From Verrucomicrobiota bacterium (GTDB lineage: Bacteria > Verrucomicrobiota > Verrucomicrobiae > Chthoniobacterales > UBA10450): a DNA stretch of 8,134 bases. Positions 1 through 6,168 of this stretch are shown piece by piece. The position numbers and the translations under genes are program-made. The stretch lies in NCBI GenBank assembly GCA_005887855.1, contig VBQB01000182.1, positions 1-8,134 on the forward strand, written 5' to 3'. A model generated the notes under the pieces. It saw nothing but the letters and a program-made list of their open reading frames with translations, had not been told where the DNA came from and searched no databases. The stretch's first letter is position 1, and the number at the start of each line of letters is the position of its first letter.

Positions 1-1
1 G

Positions 2-1063
2 CTACCGGAAGCCAAATATCCGTCAGGAGCAAATCCAAGTTATCTTGGCGGCGACAGCACGCGGAATTTCTATCAGGAAAGTCTACGCCGCATCGCTCGC
101 CTGCCGGGAGTCGAAGCCGTCGCGTGCACGGATATTCTTCCACTCAGCGGAACAAACAGCGATTCGTCCTTCTCGATCGAAGGTCGGGAAATGAACAAAA
201 ATGAGCCATCCCCGGATGAAGAAATTCGCGTGATCACCCCGGATTACTTCCGCGTCTTGCAAACGCCATTGCTGAAAGGCCGCTTCTTTACCGAGGCTGA
301 TAACGCGGATGCACCTCAGGTCGCGATTGTGAACGAAGTTCTGGCGCGCAAATATTTCCACAACGGCGACGCACTCGGCAAACGCATCACGTTTAGCGAT
401 CCGCGTAAGCCCGATGTGAAGTGGATCACGATTATCGGGATTGTTGCAAACGTCCGACACCGCGCGCTCGAGCTCGAGCCGCAGCCGGAATATTACATCC
501 CACATGCGCAATTCCCGATGCGGGGGATGATCCTGGCCGTCCGCAGCGTGCAGGATCCGCGCAGTTTGACTACAGCAATCCGTCGGGAAATCCAATCGAT
601 TGATCCTGATCAGCCGTTGGCAAACGTGCGCACATTCGATCAGGTCGTGTCCGAGTCCGTCACGCCTCGCCGGTTGTCGGTTGTCCTGCTCGGCATTTTT
701 GCTGCAATCGCACTGGTGCTCGCCGCAGTCGGCACATACGGAGTCATTTCTTATTTCGTGATTCAGCGGACGCACGAGATTGGTGTCCACATGGCGCTCG
801 GCGCACAACCGCGCGATGTCCTTGCGCTCGTGATCGGCGATGCGCTACGATTGGTTGTTATCGGGACGCTCGTCGGGCTCATACTTGCCATGTTCTCGAC
901 GAGCGCGCTTTCGGCATTGCTCTACAATGTTGGTGCGTTCGACCTGGCGACTTTTGCCACAGTCGCGTTGGTCCTTTGTGCAGTCGCATTGCTCGCCAGT
1001 TATATTCCCGCGCTGCGCGCTATTCGCGCCGATCCAATGGTCACTCTTGGACACAATGGATGA
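2..1063 (+). CDS. ADOP/MacB-type ABC transporter permease, C-terminal half (5' partial)
   Basis: The frame is open from the left edge, so the true start lies outside; 353 residues are visible. Aligned by eye to the complete permease at 1739-4174, the fragment begins near that protein's residue 461, so roughly 460 residues are missing. It contains the second periplasmic MacB_PCD-like domain (about residues 1-215, with the usual LPGV, ITPDYF and VNEVLARKYF patterns) and the C-terminal FtsX domain with three membrane segments at about 226-253, 279-301 and 315-337. The motif EIGVHMALGA after the first of these is the typical cytoplasmic coupling region. Family members sit in the inner membrane and, with an ATPase, perform mechanotransmission or export; the substrate cannot be read from sequence. 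The C-terminus ends VTLGHNG, unlike the VALRYE ending of the neighbour, exactly where the ATPase start codon overlaps. An internal ATG at 191 is not the real start, because homology continues upstream of it. Confidence 0.9.
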   Translation, partial: LPEAKYPSGANPSYLGGDSTRNFYQESLRRIARLPGVEAVACTDILPLSGTNSDSSFSIEGREMNKNEPSPDEEIRVITPDYFRVLQTPLLKGRFFTEADNADAPQVAIVNEVLARKYFHNGDALGKRITFSDPRKPDVKWITIIGIVANVRHRALELEPQPEYYIPHAQFPMRGMILAVRSVQDPRSLTTAIRREIQSIDPDQPLANVRTFDQVVSESVTPRRLSVVLLGIFAAIALVLAAVGTYGVISYFVIQRTHEIGVHMALGAQPRDVLALVIGDALRLVVIGTLVGLILAMFSTSALSALLYNVGAFDLATFATVALVLCAVALLASYIPALRAIRADPMVTLGHNG

Positions 1064-1739
1064 CGCATTGATTCGGCTTCGTCACGTCGAGCGTTCCTAT
1101 CCGCTCGGGCGCAGCCAATTTTTTTACGTCTTGCGCGACATCAACCTCGATATCGCCGAGGGAGATTTTGTATCGATCATGGGCCCGTCCGGCGCTGGGA
1201 AATCGACGCTGCTGCACCTTCTCGGCATGCACGATCACGGTTGGACGGGTGAATATTTTCTCGACGAAGCCGCGGTGCACCATCTGAAACCGAAGGAGCG
1301 AGCGGCATTGCGAAACGAGCAGATTGGCTTCGTGTTTCAGCAGTATCACTTGCTCGATGATCTCACGGTTTACGAGAACCTCGATATTCCGCTGTCGTAC
1401 CGGCGTTACAGTAAGAGCGAGCGCGCCGCACTGGTGGCCGACATGCTCGACCGCTTCCAAATCGTCGGCAAAAAAGATTTGTATCCGCGCCAGCTTTCCG
1501 GCGGACAACAGCAGCTTGTCGGCGTTGCCCGCGCGATCATTGCAGGACCGAAGCTTCTGCTCGCCGATGAACCCACCGGAAACCTGCACTCGAGCCAGGG
1601 CGAGGAAATCATGGAGCTGTTCCGCAAGCTCAATGGCGAAGGCATGACGATCGTGCAGGTGACGCATTCGGAGAAAAACGCGTCCTACGGCAAACGCATC
1701 GTGCAGTTGCGCGACGGCTGGATCGTCAAAGGGGAATAA
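1056..1739 (+). CDS. ABC transporter ATP-binding protein, MacB/LolD type
   Basis: This 227-residue cytoplasmic ATPase would power the flanking permeases. Walker A is GPSGAGKST (43-51), the Q-loop is at Q95-Q96, the signature LSGGQ is at 147-151, Walker B is LLLADE (167-172, catalytic E172), and the switch His is H204. Length and the GNLHS/VTHSEKNA region fit the MacB/LolD/FtsE group. I chose the ATG at 1056 because it puts the usual short beta-strand (ALIRLRHVERSY) at the N-terminus; the frame is open further upstream, but that stretch lies inside the permease and encodes nothing family-like. The start overlaps the permease stop by 8 bases (ATGGATGA), and the TAA stop overlaps the next ATG by one base, so translation is probably coupled on both sides. 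Two departures from the textbook consensus: Leu follows the signature glutamines (QQQLVGVARA rather than QQQRV), and the D-loop reads GNLHS instead of GNLDS. From memory both occur in related proteins, so they are probably subgroup traits rather than damage. Confidence 0.95.
   Translation: MDDALIRLRHVERSYPLGRSQFFYVLRDINLDIAEGDFVSIMGPSGAGKSTLLHLLGMHDHGWTGEYFLDEAAVHHLKPKERAALRNEQIGFVFQQYHLLDDLTVYENLDIPLSYRRYSKSERAALVADMLDRFQIVGKKDLYPRQLSGGQQQLVGVARAIIAGPKLLLADEPTGNLHSSQGEEIMELFRKLNGEGMTIVQVTHSEKNASYGKRIVQLRDGWIVKGE
1730..1734 (+). promoter_or_regulatory. Ribosome binding site of the second permease
   Basis: AGGGG lies inside the last codons of the ATPase gene, 4 bases before the ATG at 1739. 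With the TAATG stop/start overlap it supports this start and suggests reinitiation by ribosomes finishing the ATPase. Confidence 0.6.
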
Positions 1740-4174
1740 TGATCGCAGATCTAAAGTTCGCTCTCCGAATGCTCGCAAAAAATCCGGGCTTTACTACGAT
1801 CGCGGCGCTTACGCTCGCGCTCGGCATTGGCGCAAACACCGCGATCTTCAGCGTCGTCAATGCCGTGCTGCTGCGACCGCTTCCATATTCGAAACCGGCG
1901 CAGTTATTCCAACTTACTGAAACGCGGCCGGAATTCGGCGAAATGTCCGTGGCTTATCCAAATTACCTCGACTGGCGCGCCGCGCAGCACAGTTTCGAAG
2001 ACATCTCGGTTTATCGGCGCGACGATTTCAACCTGACGGGGAATAGCGAGCCGGAAACACTGCGCGGAGCATTCGTCACCGCAAGCTATTTCAGAGTGAT
2101 GGGAGTAGCGCCCAAGCTTGGTCGTGTATTTTCCGAACGTGACGATCGGGTTGGCGGTGCCAACGTCGTTTTGCTCAGCGAAGCGCTGTGGCAGCGTCGG
2201 TTTGGCGGCGATCCGCAGATCATTGGTCGCATTGTCGCGCTCAACTGGATTTCCTACGAAGTGATTGGCGTCATGCCTGCCGCGCTGGCCAACCCGGCCA
2301 ACATCGATGTTTACGCGCCGTTCGGTTATTACGCGAATCGGCCATATCTGAACCAAAGATCCACCCACCCGGGTCTGTTCGGAATTGCGCGACTGAAAGA
2401 AGGCGTTTCCATCAACCAGGTGAAAGCCGATTTTAGCGTCATTTGCAGGGGGCTCGAAGCGCGTTTCCCAGATTCGAACTCTGGTAATGGGGTCAAGTTC
2501 ACGCAGCTTTTGGAAAGCGCGGTGGGCGAATACCGGGGCACTCTGTGGCTTCTGCTCGGCGCAGTCGGCTTCGTCCTTTTGATCACTTGTGCGAATCTGG
2601 CGAACTTACTGCTCGCTCGCGCAGCCGGACGGCGCAAGGAAATCGCCGTGCGCGCCGCGCTCGGGGCAAGCCGGGGGCGACTTATGTTCCAAATGCTCGC
2701 CGAAAGCATGCTCCTAGCCCTGATCGGCGGCGGGTTGGGTCTGCTCCTCGCGATTTGGGGCATTGACGCGATTGGCAGTCTTACCCCCCAAGATATTCCA
2801 CGCTTCCAGCAGATGCGGATCGATGGCGCGGTGCTTGCGTTCACGGCAGGCATTTCGTTAGGAACGGGATTACTTTTCGGTTTTTTCCCGGCTTGGAAGA
2901 TATCTGGCGCAGATCTCAATTCCGCTTTGCAGGAAACTGGCCGCGGCGGCACCGCCGGCCCCGGCCGGCAGCGCAGCCAAGCGTTGCTCGTGATCGGACA
3001 GGTCGCGCTCGCGTGCGTATTGCTTACGGGCGCCGGTCTGTTGTTGAAAAGTTTCGCTGCGCTTCAACACGTTCGGCTCGGCTTTGATCCAGGCCATCTC
3101 CTGACGATGCAGATTAAATTGCCAGGACTGAAATACCGCGACAATCCAAACGGGCCAGTGGAGATGGCCGAGTTCTACCGACGGCTACTCGATCGAATCG
3201 CCGGACTGCCCGGTGTCGGCGCAGTTGCCGTGAGCGACAACGCGCCTTTCAGCGGCGGCGGAGGATCGCAAGAATCGTTTGCGATCACCGGCCGGCCAGA
3301 TCCGAAACCGGGTGAAGAACCGTTTGCGGAATCCCAATGCGTGTCGCCCGATTATTTTAAGGCGATGGGGATGGCGCTGCTGCAGGGGCGCGCCTTCGAT
3401 GCGGGCGATTCTCTCGACAAACCGAACGTCGTCATCATCGATGAAGCATTTGCGCATCGTTTTTTCCCGAGCCAAAACCCGCTCGGTCAACAGATCAATA
3501 ACATAGCCCGCGACAGACCGCGCCGGCAGTACACGATCGTGGGCGTGGTTCCCACAATTCGACACGATGATCTCGCGGAGACGCAACCGAGACTTGTCCA
3601 GGCTTATTATCCGATTGGACAGAATCCGGACGTTTATAGTACCCTGCTCGTGCGTTCTACCGGCGATCCGCTGCTGCTGGCACGCGCGGTTCGCGACGCG
3701 GTGCTCGGAGGAGATGCTGCCGGGCAGTCGGTTTTCAATGTGCGCACAATGGATGATCGGCTCAGGGGCAGTCTCGCTACTCGCCGGCTGTCGGTGAGTC
3801 TGGTGGGACTTTTCTCCTGCCTCGCGCTCGCGCTTGCAGCGCTCGGACTTTACGGCACGCTGGCCTACGCGGTCGTGCAACGCACACGCGAGATCGGTAT
3901 CCGGCTGGCGTTGGGTGCACAGCGCGCTGAGGTATTTCGGCTTATCATACGTGAGGGCATGAGCCTCGTCGGAATCGGCCTAATTGCAGGTCTGGCTGTC
4001 GCGCTCGTGCTCGGTCGTCTGCTCGCGAATTTCCTTTACGAAGTCGGCGCGCACGATCCGTTTACATTGACCGTTGTAGCGCTCGTGCTCATCGTCGCCG
4101 CGCTTACCGCTTGTCTGCTGCCGGCAAGACGTGCCATGCGGGTCGATCCAATCGTGGCGCTGCGTTACGAGTGA
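1739..4174 (+). CDS. ADOP-family MacB/FtsX-type ABC transporter permease, full length
   Basis: This 811-residue inner-membrane protein is a tandem duplication of the MacB/FtsX architecture. In order: a short N-terminal helix region and membrane segment (about 18-42, with the family pattern LALGIGANTAIFSVVNAVLLRPLPY at 26-50), periplasmic MacB_PCD-like domain 1 (about 50-265), FtsX domain 1 with membrane segments near 268-293, 318-340 and 364-386, a second start-like segment at 415-437, periplasmic domain 2 (about 440-680), and FtsX domain 2 with segments near 683-710, 738-758 and 773-795. Coupling-helix motifs EIAVRAALGA (301-310) and EIGIRLALGA (718-727) mark both halves. It ends in the family's usual VDPIVALRYE. 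Most proteins of this type are encoded without an ATPase; here one is directly upstream and coupled. The substrate is unknown: antibiotic or peptide efflux, lipoprotein handling and cell-envelope signalling are all possible. Length is normal for ADOP proteins, and no frameshift is seen. Confidence 0.95.
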   Translation: MIADLKFALRMLAKNPGFTTIAALTLALGIGANTAIFSVVNAVLLRPLPYSKPAQLFQLTETRPEFGEMSVAYPNYLDWRAAQHSFEDISVYRRDDFNLTGNSEPETLRGAFVTASYFRVMGVAPKLGRVFSERDDRVGGANVVLLSEALWQRRFGGDPQIIGRIVALNWISYEVIGVMPAALANPANIDVYAPFGYYANRPYLNQRSTHPGLFGIARLKEGVSINQVKADFSVICRGLEARFPDSNSGNGVKFTQLLESAVGEYRGTLWLLLGAVGFVLLITCANLANLLLARAAGRRKEIAVRAALGASRGRLMFQMLAESMLLALIGGGLGLLLAIWGIDAIGSLTPQDIPRFQQMRIDGAVLAFTAGISLGTGLLFGFFPAWKISGADLNSALQETGRGGTAGPGRQRSQALLVIGQVALACVLLTGAGLLLKSFAALQHVRLGFDPGHLLTMQIKLPGLKYRDNPNGPVEMAEFYRRLLDRIAGLPGVGAVAVSDNAPFSGGGGSQESFAITGRPDPKPGEEPFAESQCVSPDYFKAMGMALLQGRAFDAGDSLDKPNVVIIDEAFAHRFFPSQNPLGQQINNIARDRPRRQYTIVGVVPTIRHDDLAETQPRLVQAYYPIGQNPDVYSTLLVRSTGDPLLLARAVRDAVLGGDAAGQSVFNVRTMDDRLRGSLATRRLSVSLVGLFSCLALALAALGLYGTLAYAVVQRTREIGIRLALGAQRAEVFRLIIREGMSLVGIGLIAGLAVALVLGRLLANFLYEVGAHDPFTLTVVALVLIVAALTACLLPARRAMRVDPIVALRYE

Positions 4175-4221
4175 TTGCGCACAGACGCGCAGTAATGCGC
4201 CGGTGTCTGGGTTGATCCCGA

Positions 4222-4230
4222 TGCTATAAT
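4222..4230 (+). promoter_or_regulatory. Extended -10 promoter element (TGCTATAAT) upstream of doxX-like gene
   Basis: TGCTATAAT matches the bacterial extended -10 consensus (TGnTATAAT) exactly. No convincing -35 hexamer lies 16-18 bases upstream (bases around 4202-4207 read GGTGTC), which an extended -10 can tolerate. The box ends 6 bases before the ATG at 4237, so transcription would begin at or next to the start codon and give a leaderless or nearly leaderless mRNA. Prediction from sequence only. Confidence 0.5.
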
Positions 4231-4236
4231 AGGCGG

Positions 4237-4650
4237 ATGCTAAATCCGCACACGTTCACGGGGGCCATATATTTTTTGCAGATTCTCACTTCTGCGTTTC
4301 TCGCGGTTCTGTTTCTTCAGTCCGGCGTTGATAAAGTCGTGGATCGACGCGGCAATCTCGAATGGCTCCAAGCGCATTTCGCTAGAAGTCCTCTGGCTGG
4401 CATTGTACCCGCGATGGTGACTGCGATCACTATCCTGGAAATTGCAGCCGGAGCTTTAAGCGCCATTGGATGTGTCGTGATAATCTTGTCGCGCGATTCG
4501 ACAGTCGCGTTCTACGGGGCAACCATCGCGGCGATCGCGATCGTCGCACTTTTCTTCGGTCAGCGGATGGCCAAGGACTATGCCGGAGCAGCTGTCCTCG
4601 TTCCCTACTTTCTGCTGGCACTGAGCGCGATTTATCTGCTGGCGCGCTGA
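4237..4650 (+). CDS. DoxX-like small integral membrane protein
   Basis: A 137-residue very hydrophobic protein with about four membrane segments (near 11-29, 55-84, 90-108 and 115-135). The N-terminal FLQSGVDKVVDRRGNLEWLQAHF (26-48) matches the DoxX-family pattern of a Ser/Gly-Lys turn after helix 1 followed by a short amphipathic loop, and the next helix carries the conserved-looking ITILEIAAGALSAIG. DoxX proteins are four-helix inner-membrane proteins of mixed or unknown roles, some linked to quinone or thiol oxidation; nothing here identifies a substrate. The 62-base gap from the permease gene and its own promoter-like box suggest it is not strictly part of the transporter operon, though read-through is possible. 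AGGCGG directly abuts the ATG, too close for an ordinary Shine-Dalgarno. An in-frame TTG at 4276 behind GGGGG (4260-4264) is a weaker alternative start and would cut into helix 1. Confidence 0.75.
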   Translation: MLNPHTFTGAIYFLQILTSAFLAVLFLQSGVDKVVDRRGNLEWLQAHFARSPLAGIVPAMVTAITILEIAAGALSAIGCVVIILSRDSTVAFYGATIAAIAIVALFFGQRMAKDYAGAAVLVPYFLLALSAIYLLAR

Positions 4651-4700
4651 TATTCGCCCGCGGATTACGCGATAACACGCATTATATTTGGAACCGTCAA

Positions 4701-4735
4701 GGCTCAAGGCGGAAAGTCGCTGATAGCCTAGAGCC
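4701..4735. repeat. Inverted repeat, 9 of 10 pairs, 15-base loop
   Basis: GGCTCAAGGC (4701-4710) pairs with GCCTAGAGCC (4726-4735) with one mismatch. It lies 51 bases after the doxX-like stop codon. No T-run follows, so it is not a classical intrinsic terminator. Confidence 0.55.
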
Positions 4736-4752
4736 ATCTCATAAAATGGTAG

Positions 4753-4775
4753 GGACGGAGCAGGCTGAGCCGTCC
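4753..4775. repeat. Inverted repeat, 6-bp stem
   Basis: GGACGG (4753-4758) and CCGTCC (4770-4775) can pair around an 11-base loop. Weak on its own, but it is part of a run of such structures. Confidence 0.4.
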
Positions 4776-4780
4776 ATCCG

Positions 4781-4796
4781 GTTAGGCGCGCCCAAC
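4781..4796. repeat. 16-base near-palindrome
   Basis: GTTAGGCGCGCCCAAC is symmetric except for one mismatched pair (A4784/C4793), with the 8-base perfect core GGCGCGCC. A palindrome without a loop is more like a protein-binding or recombination site in DNA than an RNA hairpin. Confidence 0.45.
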
Positions 4797-4834
4797 AAAA
4801 ACTCCTTCGATTTTTCCTATGAGATCGCTTGTTA

Positions 4835-4861
4835 CCCCGTTAGGGACCGGAAGAAACGGGG
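4835..4861. repeat. Inverted repeat, perfect 7-bp stem, 13-base loop
   Basis: CCCCGTT (4835-4841) pairs perfectly with AACGGGG (4855-4861). It ends 12 bases before the next hairpin. Confidence 0.5.
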
Positions 4862-4873
4862 ATTCGTTCTTTC

Positions 4874-4890
4874 GTCCGGCGCCGCCGGAC
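4874..4890. repeat. Inverted repeat, perfect 7-bp GC-rich stem, 3-base loop
   Basis: GTCCGGC (4874-4880), loop GCC, GCCGGAC (4884-4890). A very stable short hairpin; no T-run on either side. Confidence 0.55.
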
Positions 4891-4912
4891 TCGCTCTTTG
4901 CTTAATATCTTT

Positions 4913-4932
4913 CCCAGCGTTGAAACGCTGGG
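4913..4932 (+). terminator. Perfect 8-bp hairpin, possible weak terminator or repeat core
   Basis: CCCAGCGT (4913-4920), loop TGAA, ACGCTGGG (4925-4932). On the + strand it is followed by CTATTTCCTCTT (4933-4944), which is pyrimidine-rich but not a clean T-run, so termination of rightward transcripts is plausible rather than clear. On the - strand it is followed by AAAGATATT, giving no support there. It could equally be the core of a dispersed intergenic repeat. Confidence 0.4.
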
Positions 4933-4999
4933 CTATTTCCTCTTGAAAACCATCATACAAGAGCTCGTGCTTGTCGCCGGGCAAGCCGCAGATTCCTGG

Positions 5000-5461
5000 C
5001 TAATTCTTTGCAATCTTCGGCGGGAAAAGCCAGAGCAGCCTGCCTTTTCGCGAAGAAAGATCGACGTCGACCAGCGCAACGCCGGCCTTCGACAGTTTAA
5101 GCGATGCGCCGGTTAATGCAGAAATCGTTTTGGTAAAATCAGGTTCATGCCCGACGACCATCAAACTTTCCACCGACTGTTTGCCGATTAATTCTTCCAG
5201 TTCCGGCAGCCCAAATCCGGGCGCGAGCCGGTGATCTTCGCGACATTTCAATTCAAGATGTTCGGCGGCGATTTCCGCCGTTTGGGCGGCGCGCGGCAGC
5301 GGACTCGTCAAGATTAAGTCCGGCCGAACTTTAAGCCGCGCAAGAAACGCGCCTATCTGGTTCATTTCTTTCTTGCCGTGTTTGGTCAGGGGACGTTCGT
5401 CGTCGGATTTTTTCCAATTCGGCCAATCGGCTTCGCCATGTCTAAGGAAGTAAAGTTCCAT
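5000..5461 (-). CDS. sixA: SixA-type phosphohistidine phosphatase (histidine phosphatase superfamily)
   Basis: A 153-residue single-domain protein of the branch-1 histidine phosphatase superfamily. The catalytic RHG motif is R7-H8-G9 in MELYFLRHGEADWP, followed by SPLPRAAQTAEIAA (53-66, phosphate-pocket Arg at 57) and the second catalytic His in VVGHEPDF (H105). Length and the very early RHG match SixA, which removes phosphate from phosphohistidines in E. coli; related proteins act on small phosphorylated metabolites, so the substrate here is open. I chose the ATG at 5461: it gives the family-typical N-terminus and is preceded by AAAGGCGA (5471-5478). The frame stays open upstream to 5527, but that would add residues unlike the family and overlap the previous gene. 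It lies 17 bases downstream of the ROK kinase gene and is probably the last gene of the ppk1 operon. The stop is TAG. Confidence 0.87.
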   Translation of the reverse strand: MELYFLRHGEADWPNWKKSDDERPLTKHGKKEMNQIGAFLARLKVRPDLILTSPLPRAAQTAEIAAEHLELKCREDHRLAPGFGLPELEELIGKQSVESLMVVGHEPDFTKTISALTGASLKLSKAGVALVDVDLSSRKGRLLWLFPPKIAKN

Positions 5462-5470
5462 ATCAATTGT

Positions 5471-5478
5471 TCGCCTTT
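5471..5478 (-). promoter_or_regulatory. Ribosome binding site of sixA-like gene
   Basis: AAAGGCGA on the - strand starts directly after the stop of the ROK gene and ends 9 bases before the ATG at 5461. It supports that start over the longer upstream alternatives. Confidence 0.5.
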
Positions 5479-6168
5479 CTAAAGAATCTGCCATTTTGGG
5501 CGGCGCGTGCGCGAATCGATTTGCCACAGGCGCGTTCCGCCCAGGAACGCGTTGCGATTGTGTCCGCGCTCAACGCCTTTCGGAAGCTCATCCAATTTCT
5601 TGGCATTACCACCGCCAAGCACGATGTAATCGGCGATGAGCGATTTCTTCAACTGCACAAGCGCATGCACAACGTCGCGCTGCCAATCTTTTTCCCCGAG
5701 CCGTGCCAAGCCCGGCTTGCCCAGATAATCTTCAATAATGCTGCCATTGCGGTAGGGGAGATCTCCCAATTCGAGGGACAGGACGTAATTGTCCCAAACA
5801 AGGGCTGAGCCGAGTCCCGTGCCGAGCCCGAGGAAGAGCATCCGGCCGCTCCGATAACTACCGAGCGCTTGCATGGCCGCGTCGTTGATGACCCGGACCG
5901 GTTTGCCAAACGCTTTCACGAAATCAAATCGGACCCATCCTTTGCCAAGGTGTTTAGGCTCACTCATAATTCGGCTTTCACGCACCGGGGAAGGAAAGCC
6001 CATCGAGATCGCATCGTATTTCCACCCGTTTATGGCGGTTTCAATTTCGGACACCATTTTTCGCGGCGTCATGCGGGGGCCCGACTTGAACTTCCGTTTC
6101 ATGCCGCGGGAAATCATCAATTTGACGTGTGTTCCCCCGATGTCGATCACCAGGATTTTTTTCTTCAT
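5479..6168 (-). CDS. ROK-family sugar kinase resembling polyphosphate glucokinase
   Basis: A 229-residue cytoplasmic protein of the actin-like ATPase fold. The phosphate-1 motif is DIGGT (9-13), GFPSPV is at 57-62, the catalytic Asp is D96 in VINDAAMQALGSY, the phosphate-2 glycine motif is LGLGTGLGSAL (113-123), and VLGGGNAKKL (183-192) is the C-terminal glycine-rich element. The overall pattern matches the short PpgK-like branch, whose characterised members phosphorylate glucose to glucose-6-phosphate with polyphosphate and/or ATP. Placement directly behind polyphosphate kinase, with an ATGA overlap, agrees with a polyphosphate-linked role. Oddities: the usual E-x-G-H motif reads ELGD (133-136; codon GAT at 5763-5761), and GYPGPV-type relatives have Gly where this has Ser60. 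About 14 residues (QIDSRTRRPKWQIL) extend past the usual FLGGxRLW end. A catalytically altered or regulatory protein is possible, so I give no gene symbol. Confidence 0.82.
   Translation of the reverse strand: MKKKILVIDIGGTHVKLMISRGMKRKFKSGPRMTPRKMVSEIETAINGWKYDAISMGFPSPVRESRIMSEPKHLGKGWVRFDFVKAFGKPVRVINDAAMQALGSYRSGRMLFLGLGTGLGSALVWDNYVLSLELGDLPYRNGSIIEDYLGKPGLARLGEKDWQRDVVHALVQLKKSLIADYIVLGGGNAKKLDELPKGVERGHNRNAFLGGTRLWQIDSRTRRPKWQIL

Larger units (their letters stand above)
4651..4999. other. Convergent intergenic region rich in inverted repeats
   Basis: This 349-base gap lies between the ends of two converging genes. Reading frames across it lack family resemblance and ribosome binding sites. 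It holds at least five hairpin-forming inverted repeats and a 16-base near-palindrome between 4701 and 4932, listed separately. An 8-base inverted pair, ATCTCATA (4736-4743) and TATGAGAT (4818-4825), brackets two of them, though one such pair is expected by chance in this length. No transposase or target-site duplication is visible. A dispersed REP- or MITE-like element or a structured RNA are the candidate explanations. Confidence 0.6.

Noticed and set aside
83..808. 241-residue open frame on the - strand opposite the first permease
   Set aside because: It is antisense to a strongly family-matching gene, has no recognisable domain, and is rich in Arg/His/Cys as expected of a shadow frame in GC-rich coding DNA.
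840..1055. Longer N-terminus for the ATPase from an ATG at 840
   Set aside because: The added 72 residues lie inside the permease in another frame, are Arg/Ser/Cys-rich and unlike any ABC ATPase N-terminus; the ATG at 1056 gives the normal length.
1041..1778. 245-residue open frame on the - strand across the ATPase gene
   Set aside because: Shadow of the ATPase: that strand's protein shows no motif, and it spans the ends of three well-supported genes.
3185..3880. 231-residue open frame on the - strand inside the second permease
   Set aside because: Antisense shadow with no family features and no ribosome binding site; the permease reading is unambiguous.
4176..4191. 5-bp hairpin TGCGC/GCGCA just after the second permease stop
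   Set aside because: Short stem with no T-run after it; common in GC-rich DNA and not enough to call a terminator.
4470..4946. 158-residue + strand open frame running through the doxX-like gene into the intergenic gap
   Set aside because: Low-complexity Arg-rich composition, no family match, and it passes through the hairpin cluster; the doxX-like frame has real membrane segments.
4898..5116. 72-residue + strand frame starting in the hairpin region and ending inside sixA
   Set aside because: Begins in the inverted repeat, overlaps sixA antisense, and has no ribosome binding site or recognisable domain.
5462..5527. Longer sixA start with 22 extra residues
   Set aside because: It would overlap the ROK gene and add residues before the catalytic RHG motif that SixA proteins do not have; the ATG at 5461 has its own ribosome binding site.
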